From Cyanobacteriota bacterium SRBZ.bins.94.201705 (GTDB lineage Bacteria; Cyanobacteriota; Cyanobacteriia; Cyanobacteriales; Cyanobacteriaceae): a stretch of DNA of 64,000 nucleotides. The DNA lies in assembly GCA_030549855.1 (NCBI GenBank), contig JAUQQP010000044.1, forward strand, positions 308,196-372,195. Reading direction: 5' to 3'. Shown piece after piece: positions 28,572-37,583 of the stretch (position 1 is its first letter; the number at the start of each line of letters is the position of its first letter). Position numbers and translations under genes: made by a program. Below the pieces are notes generated by a model. That model saw only the letters and a list, made by a program, of their open reading frames with translations. It made no database searches and was not told the DNA's origin.

Positions 28572-28686
28572 GGAGTTGGGGATTAGGATGTAGGCACCGT
28601 AAAAGACTTATAATCTATCCTATGGCCCACAGTATAGCCCTTAGCCGGGGACTTTGGGGGTTTAGGGTCACAAACTTTTACAATAA

Positions 28687-29634
28687 TCATAAACCCCTAG
28701 AAGGGTTGCAATTCATCTGACATTGTGCATTGCGACGCCACATCTCTGGCTTAATACGACGCAAGGCGGAAGCCTGGAAACGTCTATCCCACTCCTCTTC
28801 TGTCATGGCGGCTAATTCTGTTAAGGGGGGGGAGAGATTGGCGGGATAAGGGAAGAAATCTGGTATATCTGTTACCTTAGCAAAACGTTGATTCCAGGGG
28901 CAAACATCCTGACAAATATCACAACCGGCTACCCAGCCGTTGAGATTGTTGGCTATCTCTTCTGGCAGTTGCGGACTGCGATTTTCAATGGTATGATAGG
29001 CAATACAGCGGTTGGCATCTACCACATAGGGTTGAATAATAGCCTGGGTGGGACAGGCTTCCAAACAGCGGGTACAAGTGCCACAATGGTTAGTATGGGG
29101 TTTGTCTGCCTCCAGGGGTAAATTGGTGAGTATCTCCCCTAAAAACACCCAACTCCCATAATCCCTAGTTATAAGATTCCCATTCTTCCCCACCCAGCCT
29201 ATTCCTGCCTGTTGCGCCCAAAATTTATCTTGTATTGGTCCTGTATCTACGTAGCATTTTAGTTTTATGCCGGGTGAATTGTCTCGCAGCCAGGATGCCA
29301 GTTGTTTCAATTTTTTCCCCATCACCTTGTGGTAGTCTCTACCCCAGGCGTAACGGGATATTTTGCCTATGTTTTTATCCTGACAGTGGTGGTAGGGGGT
29401 ATAGTAATTCAGTGCAACAGATATAATCGATTTAACTTCGGGAAAACAGAGGGTAATGTCTTGTCGTTTAGGGTTTTTCATCCATTCCATCCCCGCGTGA
29501 TAACCCTTTTCCAACCAAGCTTGGAGTCTTCGTCTGTTTTCTTGGATTGTTTCCTCGTTGGGGTTGACTGTTGCTATTCCCACCCGGTGGAAGCCTATTT
29601 CTAACGCCTTCTGTTTTATTTCTTTTGCCTTCAT
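28687..29634 (-). CDS. queG: Epoxyqueuosine reductase
   Basis: Cobalamin-dependent iron-sulfur enzyme that reduces epoxyqueuosine to queuosine in tRNA. Two ferredoxin-type clusters are visible (CGTCTRCLEACPTQA and CDICQDVCPWNQ). The catalytic-side YVDTGPIQDKFWAQQAGIGW motif is upstream of them. The length of 315 corresponds to the form without a C-terminal HEAT extension. GGGGTTTA at 28658-28665 can pair with TAAACCCC at 28690-28697, over the last codons, possibly helping 3' end formation. Confidence 0.94.
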   Translation of the reverse strand: MKAKEIKQKALEIGFHRVGIATVNPNEETIQENRRRLQAWLEKGYHAGMEWMKNPKRQDITLCFPEVKSIISVALNYYTPYHHCQDKNIGKISRYAWGRDYHKVMGKKLKQLASWLRDNSPGIKLKCYVDTGPIQDKFWAQQAGIGWVGKNGNLITRDYGSWVFLGEILTNLPLEADKPHTNHCGTCTRCLEACPTQAIIQPYVVDANRCIAYHTIENRSPQLPEEIANNLNGWVAGCDICQDVCPWNQRFAKVTDIPDFFPYPANLSPPLTELAAMTEEEWDRRFQASALRRIKPEMWRRNAQCQMNCNPSRGL

Positions 29635-29718
29635 CTTCCTTTATCAGTGAGGGTATATGCACCCCTAGGCTTGTTATGGGATAATATTGCTAGTGCCTTC
29701 CATTTTATGTACCAGACG

Positions 29719-30270
29719 ATGGATGAGCAAGTGCGTCTTTTTGTTGGCATTTTCCCTTCTGCCGCCATGCAAAAACAACTATACCAGAAGGCGGATGACT
29801 GGTGTGGTTGTTTAAAAACGAAAGTGCGTCTTATCCCCCCCTCTCTGCTACACTTGACCTTGAAATTCATCGGCAATGTGGAAAAAAGACGGCTGGAGGA
29901 GGTAAAAAAGGCATTCCTTGGGGGTATGGGCAGGTTTTCTTCTATTTCCTTTGAGACACAACAGATTATGCTGTTTCCCTCCCCTTCCCAGCCGCGACTA
30001 GTAGCAGTGGCGATTCAAGACAATCCACAACTCAATTCGGCTTTTCGATTTTTTGATAGTGCCTTTGCCGATTTTGGGGTAGAATGTGATAAACGTCCTT
30101 TTCGTCCCCATATAACTGTTGCTAGGAGTCGTTATTGGGAAAGAGAAACCGTAAAACCCTCTTGTTTCTCATTAGTTGAACCAATTACCTCTATTTCCCT
30201 AGTACAGTCACAACTGACTCCCCAGGGGCCAGTATACACCATTTTGGAGTCTATTACAGTAGGTGTTTAA
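29719..30270 (+). CDS. thpR: RNA 2',3'-cyclic phosphodiesterase (2H family, ThpR)
   Basis: Small 2H phosphoesterase related to the bacterial '2'-5' RNA ligase' LigT. The two signature HxTx motifs are present: HLTLKFIG in the first half and HITVARSR in the second. The start is placed at MDEQVRLFVGIFP; the frame is open 72 bases further upstream but that part looks non-native, and an ATG at 29707 is also possible. Divergent from queG with 84 bases between starts. Its physiological RNA substrate is not known. Confidence 0.87.
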   Translation: MDEQVRLFVGIFPSAAMQKQLYQKADDWCGCLKTKVRLIPPSLLHLTLKFIGNVEKRRLEEVKKAFLGGMGRFSSISFETQQIMLFPSPSQPRLVAVAIQDNPQLNSAFRFFDSAFADFGVECDKRPFRPHITVARSRYWERETVKPSCFSLVEPITSISLVQSQLTPQGPVYTILESITVGV

Positions 30271-30322
30271 CGGCTTTTCTCTTCCACGTGGTTTTTCCTG
30301 TTGACTTTAGCAGAAAAGAGGG

Positions 30323-32173
30323 TTAGATAATGTCTCCTGTTTCTTGAAGGGAGTGTAGTCGGTGGTAGATACCGTTTTGGGCAAGTAATTGTTCATGGGT
30401 GCCTATTTCTACTATTCTACCCCTGTCTAATACCACTATCTTATCAGCAGCACGAATGGTACTCAGACGGTGGGCTATAATAATAGTAGTGCGGCTGCCG
30501 AAAATAGATGCCATTGCCAGTTGGATTTGTCTTTCCGACTCGTAATCTAGACTGGCAGTAGCCTCATCAAATATTAGCACATCTGGATTCATTATTAGTG
30601 CCCTAGCTATGCCTAATCTCTGTTTTTGGCCACCTGATAATCTTACACCTCTTTCTCCCACCACGGTATTATATCCATCTGGCAATTCTGAGATAAATTC
30701 ATCGACTCTAGCTATCTCACAGGCTTTTTTTACTTCCTCCCAGGTAGCACTAGGGTTGCCGTAAATAAGGTTATCAAATATAGTACCATTAAACAAGTCT
30801 ACTTCCTGGTGGACTATGGCTAAACGACGACGATAGCCAGTAATGTCTAAATTCCGAATATCAATACCATCTATTAGGATTGCTCCTGACAGTGGTTCAA
30901 AATAGCGGTATAGTAATTTTACCAGAGTGGATTTCCCTGAGCCAGACCTTCCTACTAATGCTACAGTCTCATAGGGGTTGATTAACAGGTTTATGTCTTC
31001 TAAAACAAGACGTTGACTGTTGTAGCCGAAACAGACATTTTTGAATTCTATTTTGCCGCTGAATTTATACTGTTTACCTGGGAAAACGAGTGGCGATTTT
31101 GGCAGTTTTGACAGGGATAGAGATAGGGAATTGGCGTCTTCTCCTGCCGGCAGATTCATAAATTCGTGGAAGCGAATCATAGAGGCATAACGTCGGGCAA
31201 AAACTTCTGCTAAATTACTAATAGGCTCAATTTCCGAATAGGCCATGCTAGCCAAGGTATAAATTGTGATAAAATGCCCCAGGGAAATCCTCTGTTGCAG
31301 GGTGGGTATCAGGATAGAGATAAACACCAAAAACAGGGACAATTCTACTACTGTTTTTGACCAAGTCGTCAGAATTACATATCCCAAATGGATTCTGTGG
31401 ATTACTACTTTGTATTCCCTATCTAGTCGTTTTTTCTGTCTCCTTAATTCCTGAGACTCTGTAGCAAATGCCTTTACTGTCTTGATATTGGTAATAATTT
31501 CCGAAGTCCTACTTTCGGTGTTTTCCTGATGTTTATCCAACAATTGTTCCTGTTGAATTAACTTTCTGAGGTGGAGCAAACTGAGGGTCAAAATTACGGT
31601 AAAGGATACTATAAAGCCTATGGCAACGCCTTTTTCTAAAGCAAATATTATAGCAAAAATCCCCAATACCCTGATAATTTTTGGAATAAGTTGGCCGGCT
31701 ATTTCTGGGTATGTCCACGTATGATTCGCCAATCCTCTTGCTACTCTGCCAGCTATTCTTCCTGGATTATTTTCATCGTAAAAACTCAGGGGAAGAGTCA
31801 GAATCTTTTGAATAACCTTGAGGGAGTAATCTCGTCTTGATTTGAGGGCTATTTCCCAATGGTACCATGAAGTTAACCAGGGTTGAATAGGTGCCCTAGC
31901 AACAGTTATTAAGAAGATGAGACAGCACAAAACAAACAGATATTTTTCCTTTTCGTTGTTAATGAAGAATCCTATGAATTCAATTTTTTGTACCAGGGAA
32001 AGTAGCAAATAATCCATGGGGTTTCCGGAGAGAATATTGAGTATTTGCCCCACTAAGTAGGGCACCAAGAGGTCAAGGATTTCAAAAAAGCCAGAGGCGC
32101 CTATACTCAAAATAGCTGTTACTTTATAGTCGTTATAGTATCTTATTAAATCCCTAAAGGAAGCCATAAACAC
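30323..32173 (-). CDS. ABC exporter, fused permease and ATPase
   Basis: Half-transporter of 616 residues: six hydrophobic segments in the first 325 residues, then an ATPase domain. Walker A GRSGSGKST is at 408-416. Further on come the signature RLSGGQKQRLGIARAL, Walker B VLIFDEATASLD and the switch-region AHRLSTI. It belongs to the ABCB/MsbA-type exporters of lipids, drugs or peptides and would work as a homodimer. No peptidase domain or partner gene indicates a substrate. Confidence 0.9.
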   Translation of the reverse strand: MFMASFRDLIRYYNDYKVTAILSIGASGFFEILDLLVPYLVGQILNILSGNPMDYLLLSLVQKIEFIGFFINNEKEKYLFVLCCLIFLITVARAPIQPWLTSWYHWEIALKSRRDYSLKVIQKILTLPLSFYDENNPGRIAGRVARGLANHTWTYPEIAGQLIPKIIRVLGIFAIIFALEKGVAIGFIVSFTVILTLSLLHLRKLIQQEQLLDKHQENTESRTSEIITNIKTVKAFATESQELRRQKKRLDREYKVVIHRIHLGYVILTTWSKTVVELSLFLVFISILIPTLQQRISLGHFITIYTLASMAYSEIEPISNLAEVFARRYASMIRFHEFMNLPAGEDANSLSLSLSKLPKSPLVFPGKQYKFSGKIEFKNVCFGYNSQRLVLEDINLLINPYETVALVGRSGSGKSTLVKLLYRYFEPLSGAILIDGIDIRNLDITGYRRRLAIVHQEVDLFNGTIFDNLIYGNPSATWEEVKKACEIARVDEFISELPDGYNTVVGERGVRLSGGQKQRLGIARALIMNPDVLIFDEATASLDYESERQIQLAMASIFGSRTTIIIAHRLSTIRAADKIVVLDRGRIVEIGTHEQLLAQNGIYHRLHSLQETGDII

Positions 32174-32489
32174 CTACTATTAAAAGTGCCAAAATATGGG
32201 TATACCAACCTATAATAAGGGGGAAAAAACTTCTTAGGTCAAGGGTAGCAAATATTCACAAAGGTTGGCGGATAACAGGAGGACATTTTGGCTATCAGCC
32301 CTATAGGTTAAGGGTAGCAAATGTCAAATGTGGTTGGCAAAGTCCTCTAATCACTGTAGGGGAGAGAATGATGATGGCAAACAGCCTTGGGGAGGCAGAA
32401 AAAAAAGGGGGGGGAAAGGGAGATATAATTTATAGGATAAAGGGGGATAAAATTTGTCAGATAAGATGCTTAAGAAAAATGTTAGTAAT
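32174..32489. other. Intergenic stretch between dnaX and the ABC exporter
   Basis: 316 bp between two minus-strand genes, so it should hold the exporter promoter and the dnaX 3' region. It contains the pair of imperfect direct repeats listed separately and a G/A-rich tract near 32400. A plus-strand frame here runs antisense into dnaX and looks like a shadow. Confidence 0.5.
32235..32340. repeat. Pair of imperfect direct repeats, period 69 bp
   Basis: TAGGTCAAGGGTAGCAAAT (from 32235) and TAGGTTAAGGGTAGCAAAT (from 32304) are nearly identical over 19 bases, and both are followed about ten bases later by GGTTGGC. Each unit spans about 37 bases. Function unknown; a regulator site upstream of the ABC exporter or a duplicated spacer fragment are possible. 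Confidence 0.6.
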
Positions 32490-34265
32490 TCAAAAGGGGA
32501 TTTCGTCGCCATCAAAAGTGGGACGGTTGACAATTTTTACCTTTTTTTCAGTTGTAATTTGCTTTTTTGCCTGTCTATTTTCCCTAACAATTATTTCCCC
32601 TTTAAAAGTTTTTAGCAGGGTTTCCAATGTCTTTTCGGAGATTTCTTCCGGTGATTTGTCAACGTCATTATTGGGAGTTTTATCAGGGGAATAGTAGGGA
32701 AAACTTGTATTCTGCTGTTGGATTTCCTGGGGTTTATTGTCAGAATCATTGGCAGGATTTGAAGAATAATCTCCTGAGTCTATGGGAGTATTGGCGGGGG
32801 GGATTTGGGGTGGAATGTCTTGGGGAGATTGTTGCAAATTTTTCAGGGAAGGGTTGACGGAGAAAGACACTGCGACGGGTTTTTGATACAATCGGCAAAA
32901 GGCCTTTTCAATGTTCTCCTGTTGTTTTTTAGCTATGTTTAAGAGGGAATCATTAGCCACGGCGATTTTAACATCACCCTCCCCCACACTGGTTATATGA
33001 CAGTACTGTTGGAAGAAGGTTTTTGTGGCCATATTGTCTATGATACCCGCTACCTGCTTCTTAATGTCGCCGGGAGAAGAGGGTATAACAGAGGGGGGGG
33101 AGGAAGGAATGACAGTATTGACGGCGTCTGGGGGTGAGGGGGGAGTTGTGACTGTGGGGAAGATGGGGGGAGTATTGGCGGAGGGAAGAAGACTAAGAAG
33201 GGTTATCTCTAACCAAAGACGAGGTTGGGTGGTGTTGCGAAGCAAACCCTCGCTATCCTTGAGTTTTTTTTGCCCTTGAAAAATAGTATACAATTCCCAG
33301 TGGTGGGCAAGACTGACTAATTTCTCCCAGGTTTGATGTGTAACCGCTACTAGGTGTCTGTCTTTGGGGGAGGTTTTGGCAATCAAAAGGGCTAGATAGA
33401 AGTTGGCCAAATCGTGTAGAATGGTTAGGGGTTCTTTGCCTTTGTCTAAAAGGCTACGACAGTGATGGATAACTGAGGAAGGCTGGTCTGAGACAATAGC
33501 CTGCAACAATTGTAACAGGTCCTCCTCAGCAGTGGCACCCACTAGGTCCCATACCCGCTGGGGAGTAATTGTACCAGACAACAGACTAAGTTGGGCTAAA
33601 AGGGTTTGGGCATCCCGCATTCCCCCCTGAGATAGTTGTGCTACCAAAGACAAGGCTTCTGGCGTAATATCAATCCCCTCCCGAGAGGCTATTTCTGCCA
33701 GGTGTTTTACCATTTCCTCTAGGGGGATACGGCGGAAATCAAAGCGCTGACAACGGGATACAATGGTAGGCAGGACTCTTTGTGGTTCTGTGGTGGCTAA
33801 GATAAATATAACATTAGGGGGTGGCTCCTCCAAAGTCTTCAGCAGGGCGTTAAAAGCCGCCGTACTCAGCATGTGGCACTCGTCGATTACATAGACTTTA
33901 TAGCGAAATTTAACTGGAGCGTATTGAGCTCTTTCTATGATTTCGCGGATGTTGTCCACCCCAGTGTGAGTAGCGGCGTCTATCTCTATTACATCCAAAG
34001 CCGAGCCATTGTTGATACTCCTACAGGCTTCGCACTGGCCACAGGGGTTGGTAGTGGGCTTGTCGCTTTCAAGGCAGTTGAGAGACTTGGCCAGGATTCG
34101 CGCACTAGAAGTCTTGCCCGTCCCTCTTGGACCACAGAAGAGGTATGCTGGTGCTATTCTACCACTTTTCAGGGCATTTGTCAAGGTTTGTGCTATCGCC
34201 TCCTGCCCCCTTAACTGTGCAAAGGTCTGGGGCCTGTACTTATGATGTAATGGCTCGTAACTCAT
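32490..34265 (-). CDS. dnaX: DNA polymerase III subunit gamma/tau
   Basis: Clamp-loader ATPase of the replisome. With the ATG at 34265 it has 591 residues. Walker A GPRGTGKTS starts at 45, a four-cysteine zinc module follows (NC..PCGQCEAC), then DECHML (Walker B) and the SRC motif in IVSRCQRFDF. After the three clamp-loader domains a Pro/Ser/Asn-rich tail of roughly 200 residues provides the tau-type C terminus. The frame is open 15 codons further upstream, but MSYEPLHHKYRPQTF is the typical start. There is no intein, although some cyanobacterial dnaX genes carry one. Confidence 0.95.
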   Translation of the reverse strand: MSYEPLHHKYRPQTFAQLRGQEAIAQTLTNALKSGRIAPAYLFCGPRGTGKTSSARILAKSLNCLESDKPTTNPCGQCEACRSINNGSALDVIEIDAATHTGVDNIREIIERAQYAPVKFRYKVYVIDECHMLSTAAFNALLKTLEEPPPNVIFILATTEPQRVLPTIVSRCQRFDFRRIPLEEMVKHLAEIASREGIDITPEALSLVAQLSQGGMRDAQTLLAQLSLLSGTITPQRVWDLVGATAEEDLLQLLQAIVSDQPSSVIHHCRSLLDKGKEPLTILHDLANFYLALLIAKTSPKDRHLVAVTHQTWEKLVSLAHHWELYTIFQGQKKLKDSEGLLRNTTQPRLWLEITLLSLLPSANTPPIFPTVTTPPSPPDAVNTVIPSSPPSVIPSSPGDIKKQVAGIIDNMATKTFFQQYCHITSVGEGDVKIAVANDSLLNIAKKQQENIEKAFCRLYQKPVAVSFSVNPSLKNLQQSPQDIPPQIPPANTPIDSGDYSSNPANDSDNKPQEIQQQNTSFPYYSPDKTPNNDVDKSPEEISEKTLETLLKTFKGEIIVRENRQAKKQITTEKKVKIVNRPTFDGDEIPF

Positions 34266-34420
34266 GCTGGGACCACCGCCTGAAAGGGGCAAATCCCCAG
34301 TATAACACAATCTCCTTTGAATTACTTTTGGAGTTTTGCATACTAGGTCTATTTAAGATTTAGTTAAGAAGGATTTTGCTATTATTAAGCATGCGGGCTT
34401 TTCCTTTCAGCAAGGGGAGA

Positions 34421-34468
34421 TCCATATATATAGGGCGTTATTGTTACTATCCACACCATATGTATGGT
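34421..34468 (+). promoter_or_regulatory. Candidate tandem NrdR boxes before nrdA
   Basis: Two sites resemble the NrdR box ACACwATATATwGTGT. One at 34421-34436 has core TATATATAG; one at 34453-34468 (ACACCATATGTATGGT) matches 12 of 16 positions. Their centres are 32 bp apart, about three helical turns, the usual spacing for paired NrdR boxes. Neither half is perfect. Confidence 0.45.
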
Positions 34469-34495
34469 ATAACAGATAAGGAGAGTTAAGTAGGG

Positions 34496-34508
34496 GTAGC
34501 GAGGCTAC
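34496..34508 (+). promoter_or_regulatory. Small hairpin just before the nrdA start
   Basis: GTAGC at 34496-34500 and GCTAC at 34504-34508 pair across GAG, four bases before the ATG. AAGGAG lies upstream of the stem at 34477-34482, so the hairpin may affect ribosome access. Confidence 0.35.
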
Positions 34509-34512
34509 AGTA

Positions 34513-36813
34513 ATGTTATTGGAAACTCAAAGGGATACGATCACTGGTTGTGGATACCAAGGTAGTGAGGAGAATAATAATCAAAGACGAAATGAGAAAG
34601 AGAATCAAATCTATGTAGTAAAGAGGAATGGCAAAATAGAGCCCCTGGATATTAGTAAAATCAGAAGAGTGGTGTCTTGGGCTTGTGAGGGGAAGGATGT
34701 GAATCCCATTGCCTTGGAATCGGGATTAAAAACCCGTCTACGCCCAGGAATTACCACTAGGGAGATTCAAGACAACCTCATCCACTGTGCCTTAGAAATG
34801 TGCGATGAAAACCAACCCGACTGGCGTTACGTTGCCGGTAGACTCCACATGTGGGGGTTGTGGAAAGAGGTGTTAGCCAGTAGGGGTTATGTGTATAGTG
34901 ACTATCGACGCACAGTAGAGTATTTTGTAAAACAGGGGAAGTATGATTCCCGCATCCTTTCCTATTCCCCTGCCCAATTGGAAGAGGCGGGTAGATGGAT
35001 TAACCCAGACTGGGATTTGGACTACGACTATGCAGGGGCAGTATTACTAAGCAGTCGTTATCTTATCCCCGAGGAATTGCCCCAAGAAGCCTTCCTCACC
35101 TGTGCCCTTTTGTTGGCATTGGTGGAAGCCCCAGAAAACCGTCTTTACTATGCCCGTCAGTTTTACGAAGCCATTGCCAGACGTCGTATTTCCCTGGCCA
35201 CTCCTATCCTTGCTAACCTGAGAATTCCCAATGGCTCTCTTACTAGTTGTTTTATTGTTAGCATTGAGGATAATCTAGAGAGTATCTTTAGAGAAATTAC
35301 AAACACTGCCCGGATTTCAAAGAATGGTGGAGGTGTAGGGGTTAATGTATCCCGGATTAGGGCAACGGGTAGTACAGTAATGGGCAAGAAAAACGCCTCT
35401 GGGGGGGTAATTCCCTGGATAAAACTCCTCAATGACACTGCTATTGCCGTAAATCAGGGGGGTAGACGCGCTGGTGCCGTAACTGTTAGTCTGGACATTT
35501 GGCACCTAGATGTGCCAGAATTTTTAGAGATGCAAACGGAAAATGGGGATCAGCGTCGCAAAGCCTATGATGTCTTCCCCCAACTGGTAATCGTGGATGA
35601 ATTCATGCGACGGGTAAGGGATAAAAGAGAGTGGACTTTGGTTGATCCTTATGAGGTATTGATGGAATTAGGTATAGATTTAGCACCTTTGTGGGGGGAA
35701 GAATTTGAAAAAGCCTATGAAGTAGTAGAAGCCAATGTGGGCACTAAATTAAAGTTATACAAACGAGTCAATGCCAGGGAGCTATTCAAGGATATAATGC
35801 GGGTTCAGGTGGAAACAGGGATGCCCTACCTAGCCTTCAAAGACACCATCAACCGCGCTAATCCCAACAAACACGAGGGGTATATTCCTGGGGTGAATCT
35901 CTGTACCGAGAGCTTTAGCAATGTAGTCCCTGGTAAATATGCCCACTGTTGTAATCTAGTATCCATCAACCTGGCTAATGCTGAAGACGACGAATTGGAG
36001 CATCTTTGCACTCTGGCAGTTAGGATACTGGATAACACAATAGAAATTACAGTCCCTCCCTTCCAAGACGCCAAAAACCACAATGAAAGGTATCGCACTA
36101 TCGGCGTTGGGGCAATGGGGTTGGCAGACTGGTTGGCCAAAAGGGAGTTGAGATATACCAATGTTCAGGAAATCAGTAATCTGTTTGAAGACATAGGTTA
36201 TTACTGCACTCGGGCCTCCATGTTGCTGGCGAAGGAAAGGGGGGCATATCCTGCCTTCCCCGGGAGTGACTGGAGTAAGGGTTTACTTATTGGTGGCAAG
36301 CCGGTAGAATGGTTTGAACAACACGCTTACAACAAACCCCGTTGGCGTCAACTGGCACAAGACATTGTCACCTACGGCATCCGCAACTCCCATATTACCG
36401 CCATCGCGCCTAACACCTCTTCCTCCCTTGTGCAAGGTTGTACTGCCAGTATCCTTCCTGTATATAGTAGGTTTTTCTATGACAAGTGGGCGAAGGGGAC
36501 TGTTCCTATAGCGCCTCCGTACATCAAAGAGAAATACTGGTATTATCAGGAAAACAAGACGCTGCCACAGGAGTATGTGGTGAAGGTGGTGGCTACCATC
36601 CAGCAGTGGATTGATACTGGTATTTCCATGGAGTTGGTGTTTAACCTCAATCAGGGTGTATACTTTCCAGATGAACCAGAAAGGACTATTAAAGCCAAGG
36701 ATATTTTTAACATCCTAATGATGGCTTGGGAGAAGGGTTGTAAGGCTGTGTATTATGTGCGTTTTGTCCAAAAGGATTCTTTTAAGGAGGAATGTAGTGC
36801 CTGTGCCAATTAG
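34513..36813 (+). CDS. nrdA: Ribonucleotide reductase class I, alpha subunit
   Basis: Large subunit that reduces ribonucleotides to deoxyribonucleotides. An N-terminal ATP-cone (VKRNGKIEPLDISKIRRVVSWA) precedes the RNR-alpha barrel. Visible signatures include SLTSCFIVSIEDNLESI (first redox Cys), the NLCTESFSNV segment with the central active-site Cys, and a C-terminal CSACAN tail carrying the swinging cysteine pair. The length of 766 fits class Ia. The beta subunit gene nrdB is not adjacent, so the subunits are expressed from separate loci. Two NrdR-like boxes lie upstream. Confidence 0.94.
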   Translation: MLLETQRDTITGCGYQGSEENNNQRRNEKENQIYVVKRNGKIEPLDISKIRRVVSWACEGKDVNPIALESGLKTRLRPGITTREIQDNLIHCALEMCDENQPDWRYVAGRLHMWGLWKEVLASRGYVYSDYRRTVEYFVKQGKYDSRILSYSPAQLEEAGRWINPDWDLDYDYAGAVLLSSRYLIPEELPQEAFLTCALLLALVEAPENRLYYARQFYEAIARRRISLATPILANLRIPNGSLTSCFIVSIEDNLESIFREITNTARISKNGGGVGVNVSRIRATGSTVMGKKNASGGVIPWIKLLNDTAIAVNQGGRRAGAVTVSLDIWHLDVPEFLEMQTENGDQRRKAYDVFPQLVIVDEFMRRVRDKREWTLVDPYEVLMELGIDLAPLWGEEFEKAYEVVEANVGTKLKLYKRVNARELFKDIMRVQVETGMPYLAFKDTINRANPNKHEGYIPGVNLCTESFSNVVPGKYAHCCNLVSINLANAEDDELEHLCTLAVRILDNTIEITVPPFQDAKNHNERYRTIGVGAMGLADWLAKRELRYTNVQEISNLFEDIGYYCTRASMLLAKERGAYPAFPGSDWSKGLLIGGKPVEWFEQHAYNKPRWRQLAQDIVTYGIRNSHITAIAPNTSSSLVQGCTASILPVYSRFFYDKWAKGTVPIAPPYIKEKYWYYQENKTLPQEYVVKVVATIQQWIDTGISMELVFNLNQGVYFPDEPERTIKAKDIFNILMMAWEKGCKAVYYVRFVQKDSFKEECSACAN

Positions 36814-36853
36814 GTTTTAAAATATTCAACGGACATTGCCTCCCCGTTGCCCC

Positions 36854-37291
36854 ATGAAATACTCCCTTCCCTTGATTGGATGGCGAGAATATGTTTGTTT
36901 ACCCCAACTGGGTATTGAAAAAATCAAGGCCAAAGTTGACACCGGCGCGAGGACGTCCGCACTACATGCCTATCAAATTCATACCTATCAAGAAGGGGAC
37001 CAACATATGGTAGAATTCAAGGTGCATCCCCTTCAAAGGCAAACCCATCTTACTGTTGTTTGCACTGCCCCTCTGTTAGGTTACAGAAAGGTTACTAACT
37101 CGGGGGGGCATGCCACCATTCGTCCTGTCATCCTCACTTCTGTAAGACTGGGGGAGTATCAGTGGCAAATTGAACTAACCCTCACTAATAGGGATGTGAT
37201 GGGTTTTCGGATGTTGTTGGGGAGAGAGGCAATCCGTCGTAAGTTTTTGGTGGATGCCGGCCATTCTTTTATATACGGTCGTCATCCCTAG
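36854..37291 (+). CDS. RimK-associated aspartic-protease-like protein (COG4067)
   Basis: A protein of 145 residues of the 'ATP-dependent zinc protease' family COG4067, a retropepsin-like fold found with RimK. The hallmark is KAKVDTGARTSALHA near residues 27-41, the D-T-G-A active-site-like loop, then VTNSGGHATIRPVI and MLLGREAIRRKFLVDAG. In Pseudomonas a homologue (RimB) trims glutamate tails that RimK adds to ribosomal protein S6; that role here is inference. A rimK gene lies 23 kb downstream. The ATG at 36854 is chosen over an in-frame TTG at 36836. It overlaps the convergent small gene by about 23 bases. Confidence 0.82.
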   Translation: MKYSLPLIGWREYVCLPQLGIEKIKAKVDTGARTSALHAYQIHTYQEGDQHMVEFKVHPLQRQTHLTVVCTAPLLGYRKVTNSGGHATIRPVILTSVRLGEYQWQIELTLTNRDVMGFRMLLGREAIRRKFLVDAGHSFIYGRHP

Positions 37292-37565
37292 TATTTTGAA
37301 TTTTGTCTTCTCTCCCTCCTTCCTCCCCCTCTTTCTCTTCTGTTTTTCTTTTTATTCCCTCCTCTTCCAGTGGTTTCCTCCTCTCCCCAATTTGTTTTAT
37401 ATTCTCTCTTTCGATTTCCTCAATTTCTCTTTGTAACATTTCCACTCCCATCCGAAAAAAACGGGATGAGTTTTCTCCTGGCAGCTGGGCTTTAGCTTGA
37501 GGAAAAAGCCAAAAAGGAGATAAAAGCCAAGGCAAAAGCCAGATAAATCCTTTCCGCTTAAACAT
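37269..37565 (-). CDS. Small exported charged protein next to metal transporter
   Basis: A protein of 98 residues with a clear signal peptide (RKGFIWLLPWLLSPFWLFPQAKAQ) and a possible cleavage after AKA. The mature part is a highly charged helix, rich in Glu, Lys and Arg (MLQREIEEIERENIKQIGER), likely a coiled coil. AAGGGGG lies six bases before the ATG, supporting translation. It starts 18 bases after the metal ABC permease gene on the same strand. No family recognised; it is too short to be the missing substrate-binding protein. A role with the transporter is only positional inference. Confidence 0.6.
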   Translation of the reverse strand: MFKRKGFIWLLPWLLSPFWLFPQAKAQLPGENSSRFFRMGVEMLQREIEEIERENIKQIGERRKPLEEEGIKRKTEEKEGEEGGREDKIQNTRDDDRI

Positions 37566-37583
37566 ATACCCCCTTGTAAAAAA

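Noticed and set aside
32368-32694. 108-codon plus-strand frame with a hydrophobic segment
   Set aside because: It runs antisense into the dnaX 3' end; the hydrophobic stretch is the complement of Lys/Glu-rich dnaX codons, and no ribosome site precedes it.
32490-34265. Intein or frameshift signal in dnaX
   Set aside because: The reading frame is continuous, with no intein splice blocks, and no slippery A-run hairpin was seen at the tau/gamma boundary.
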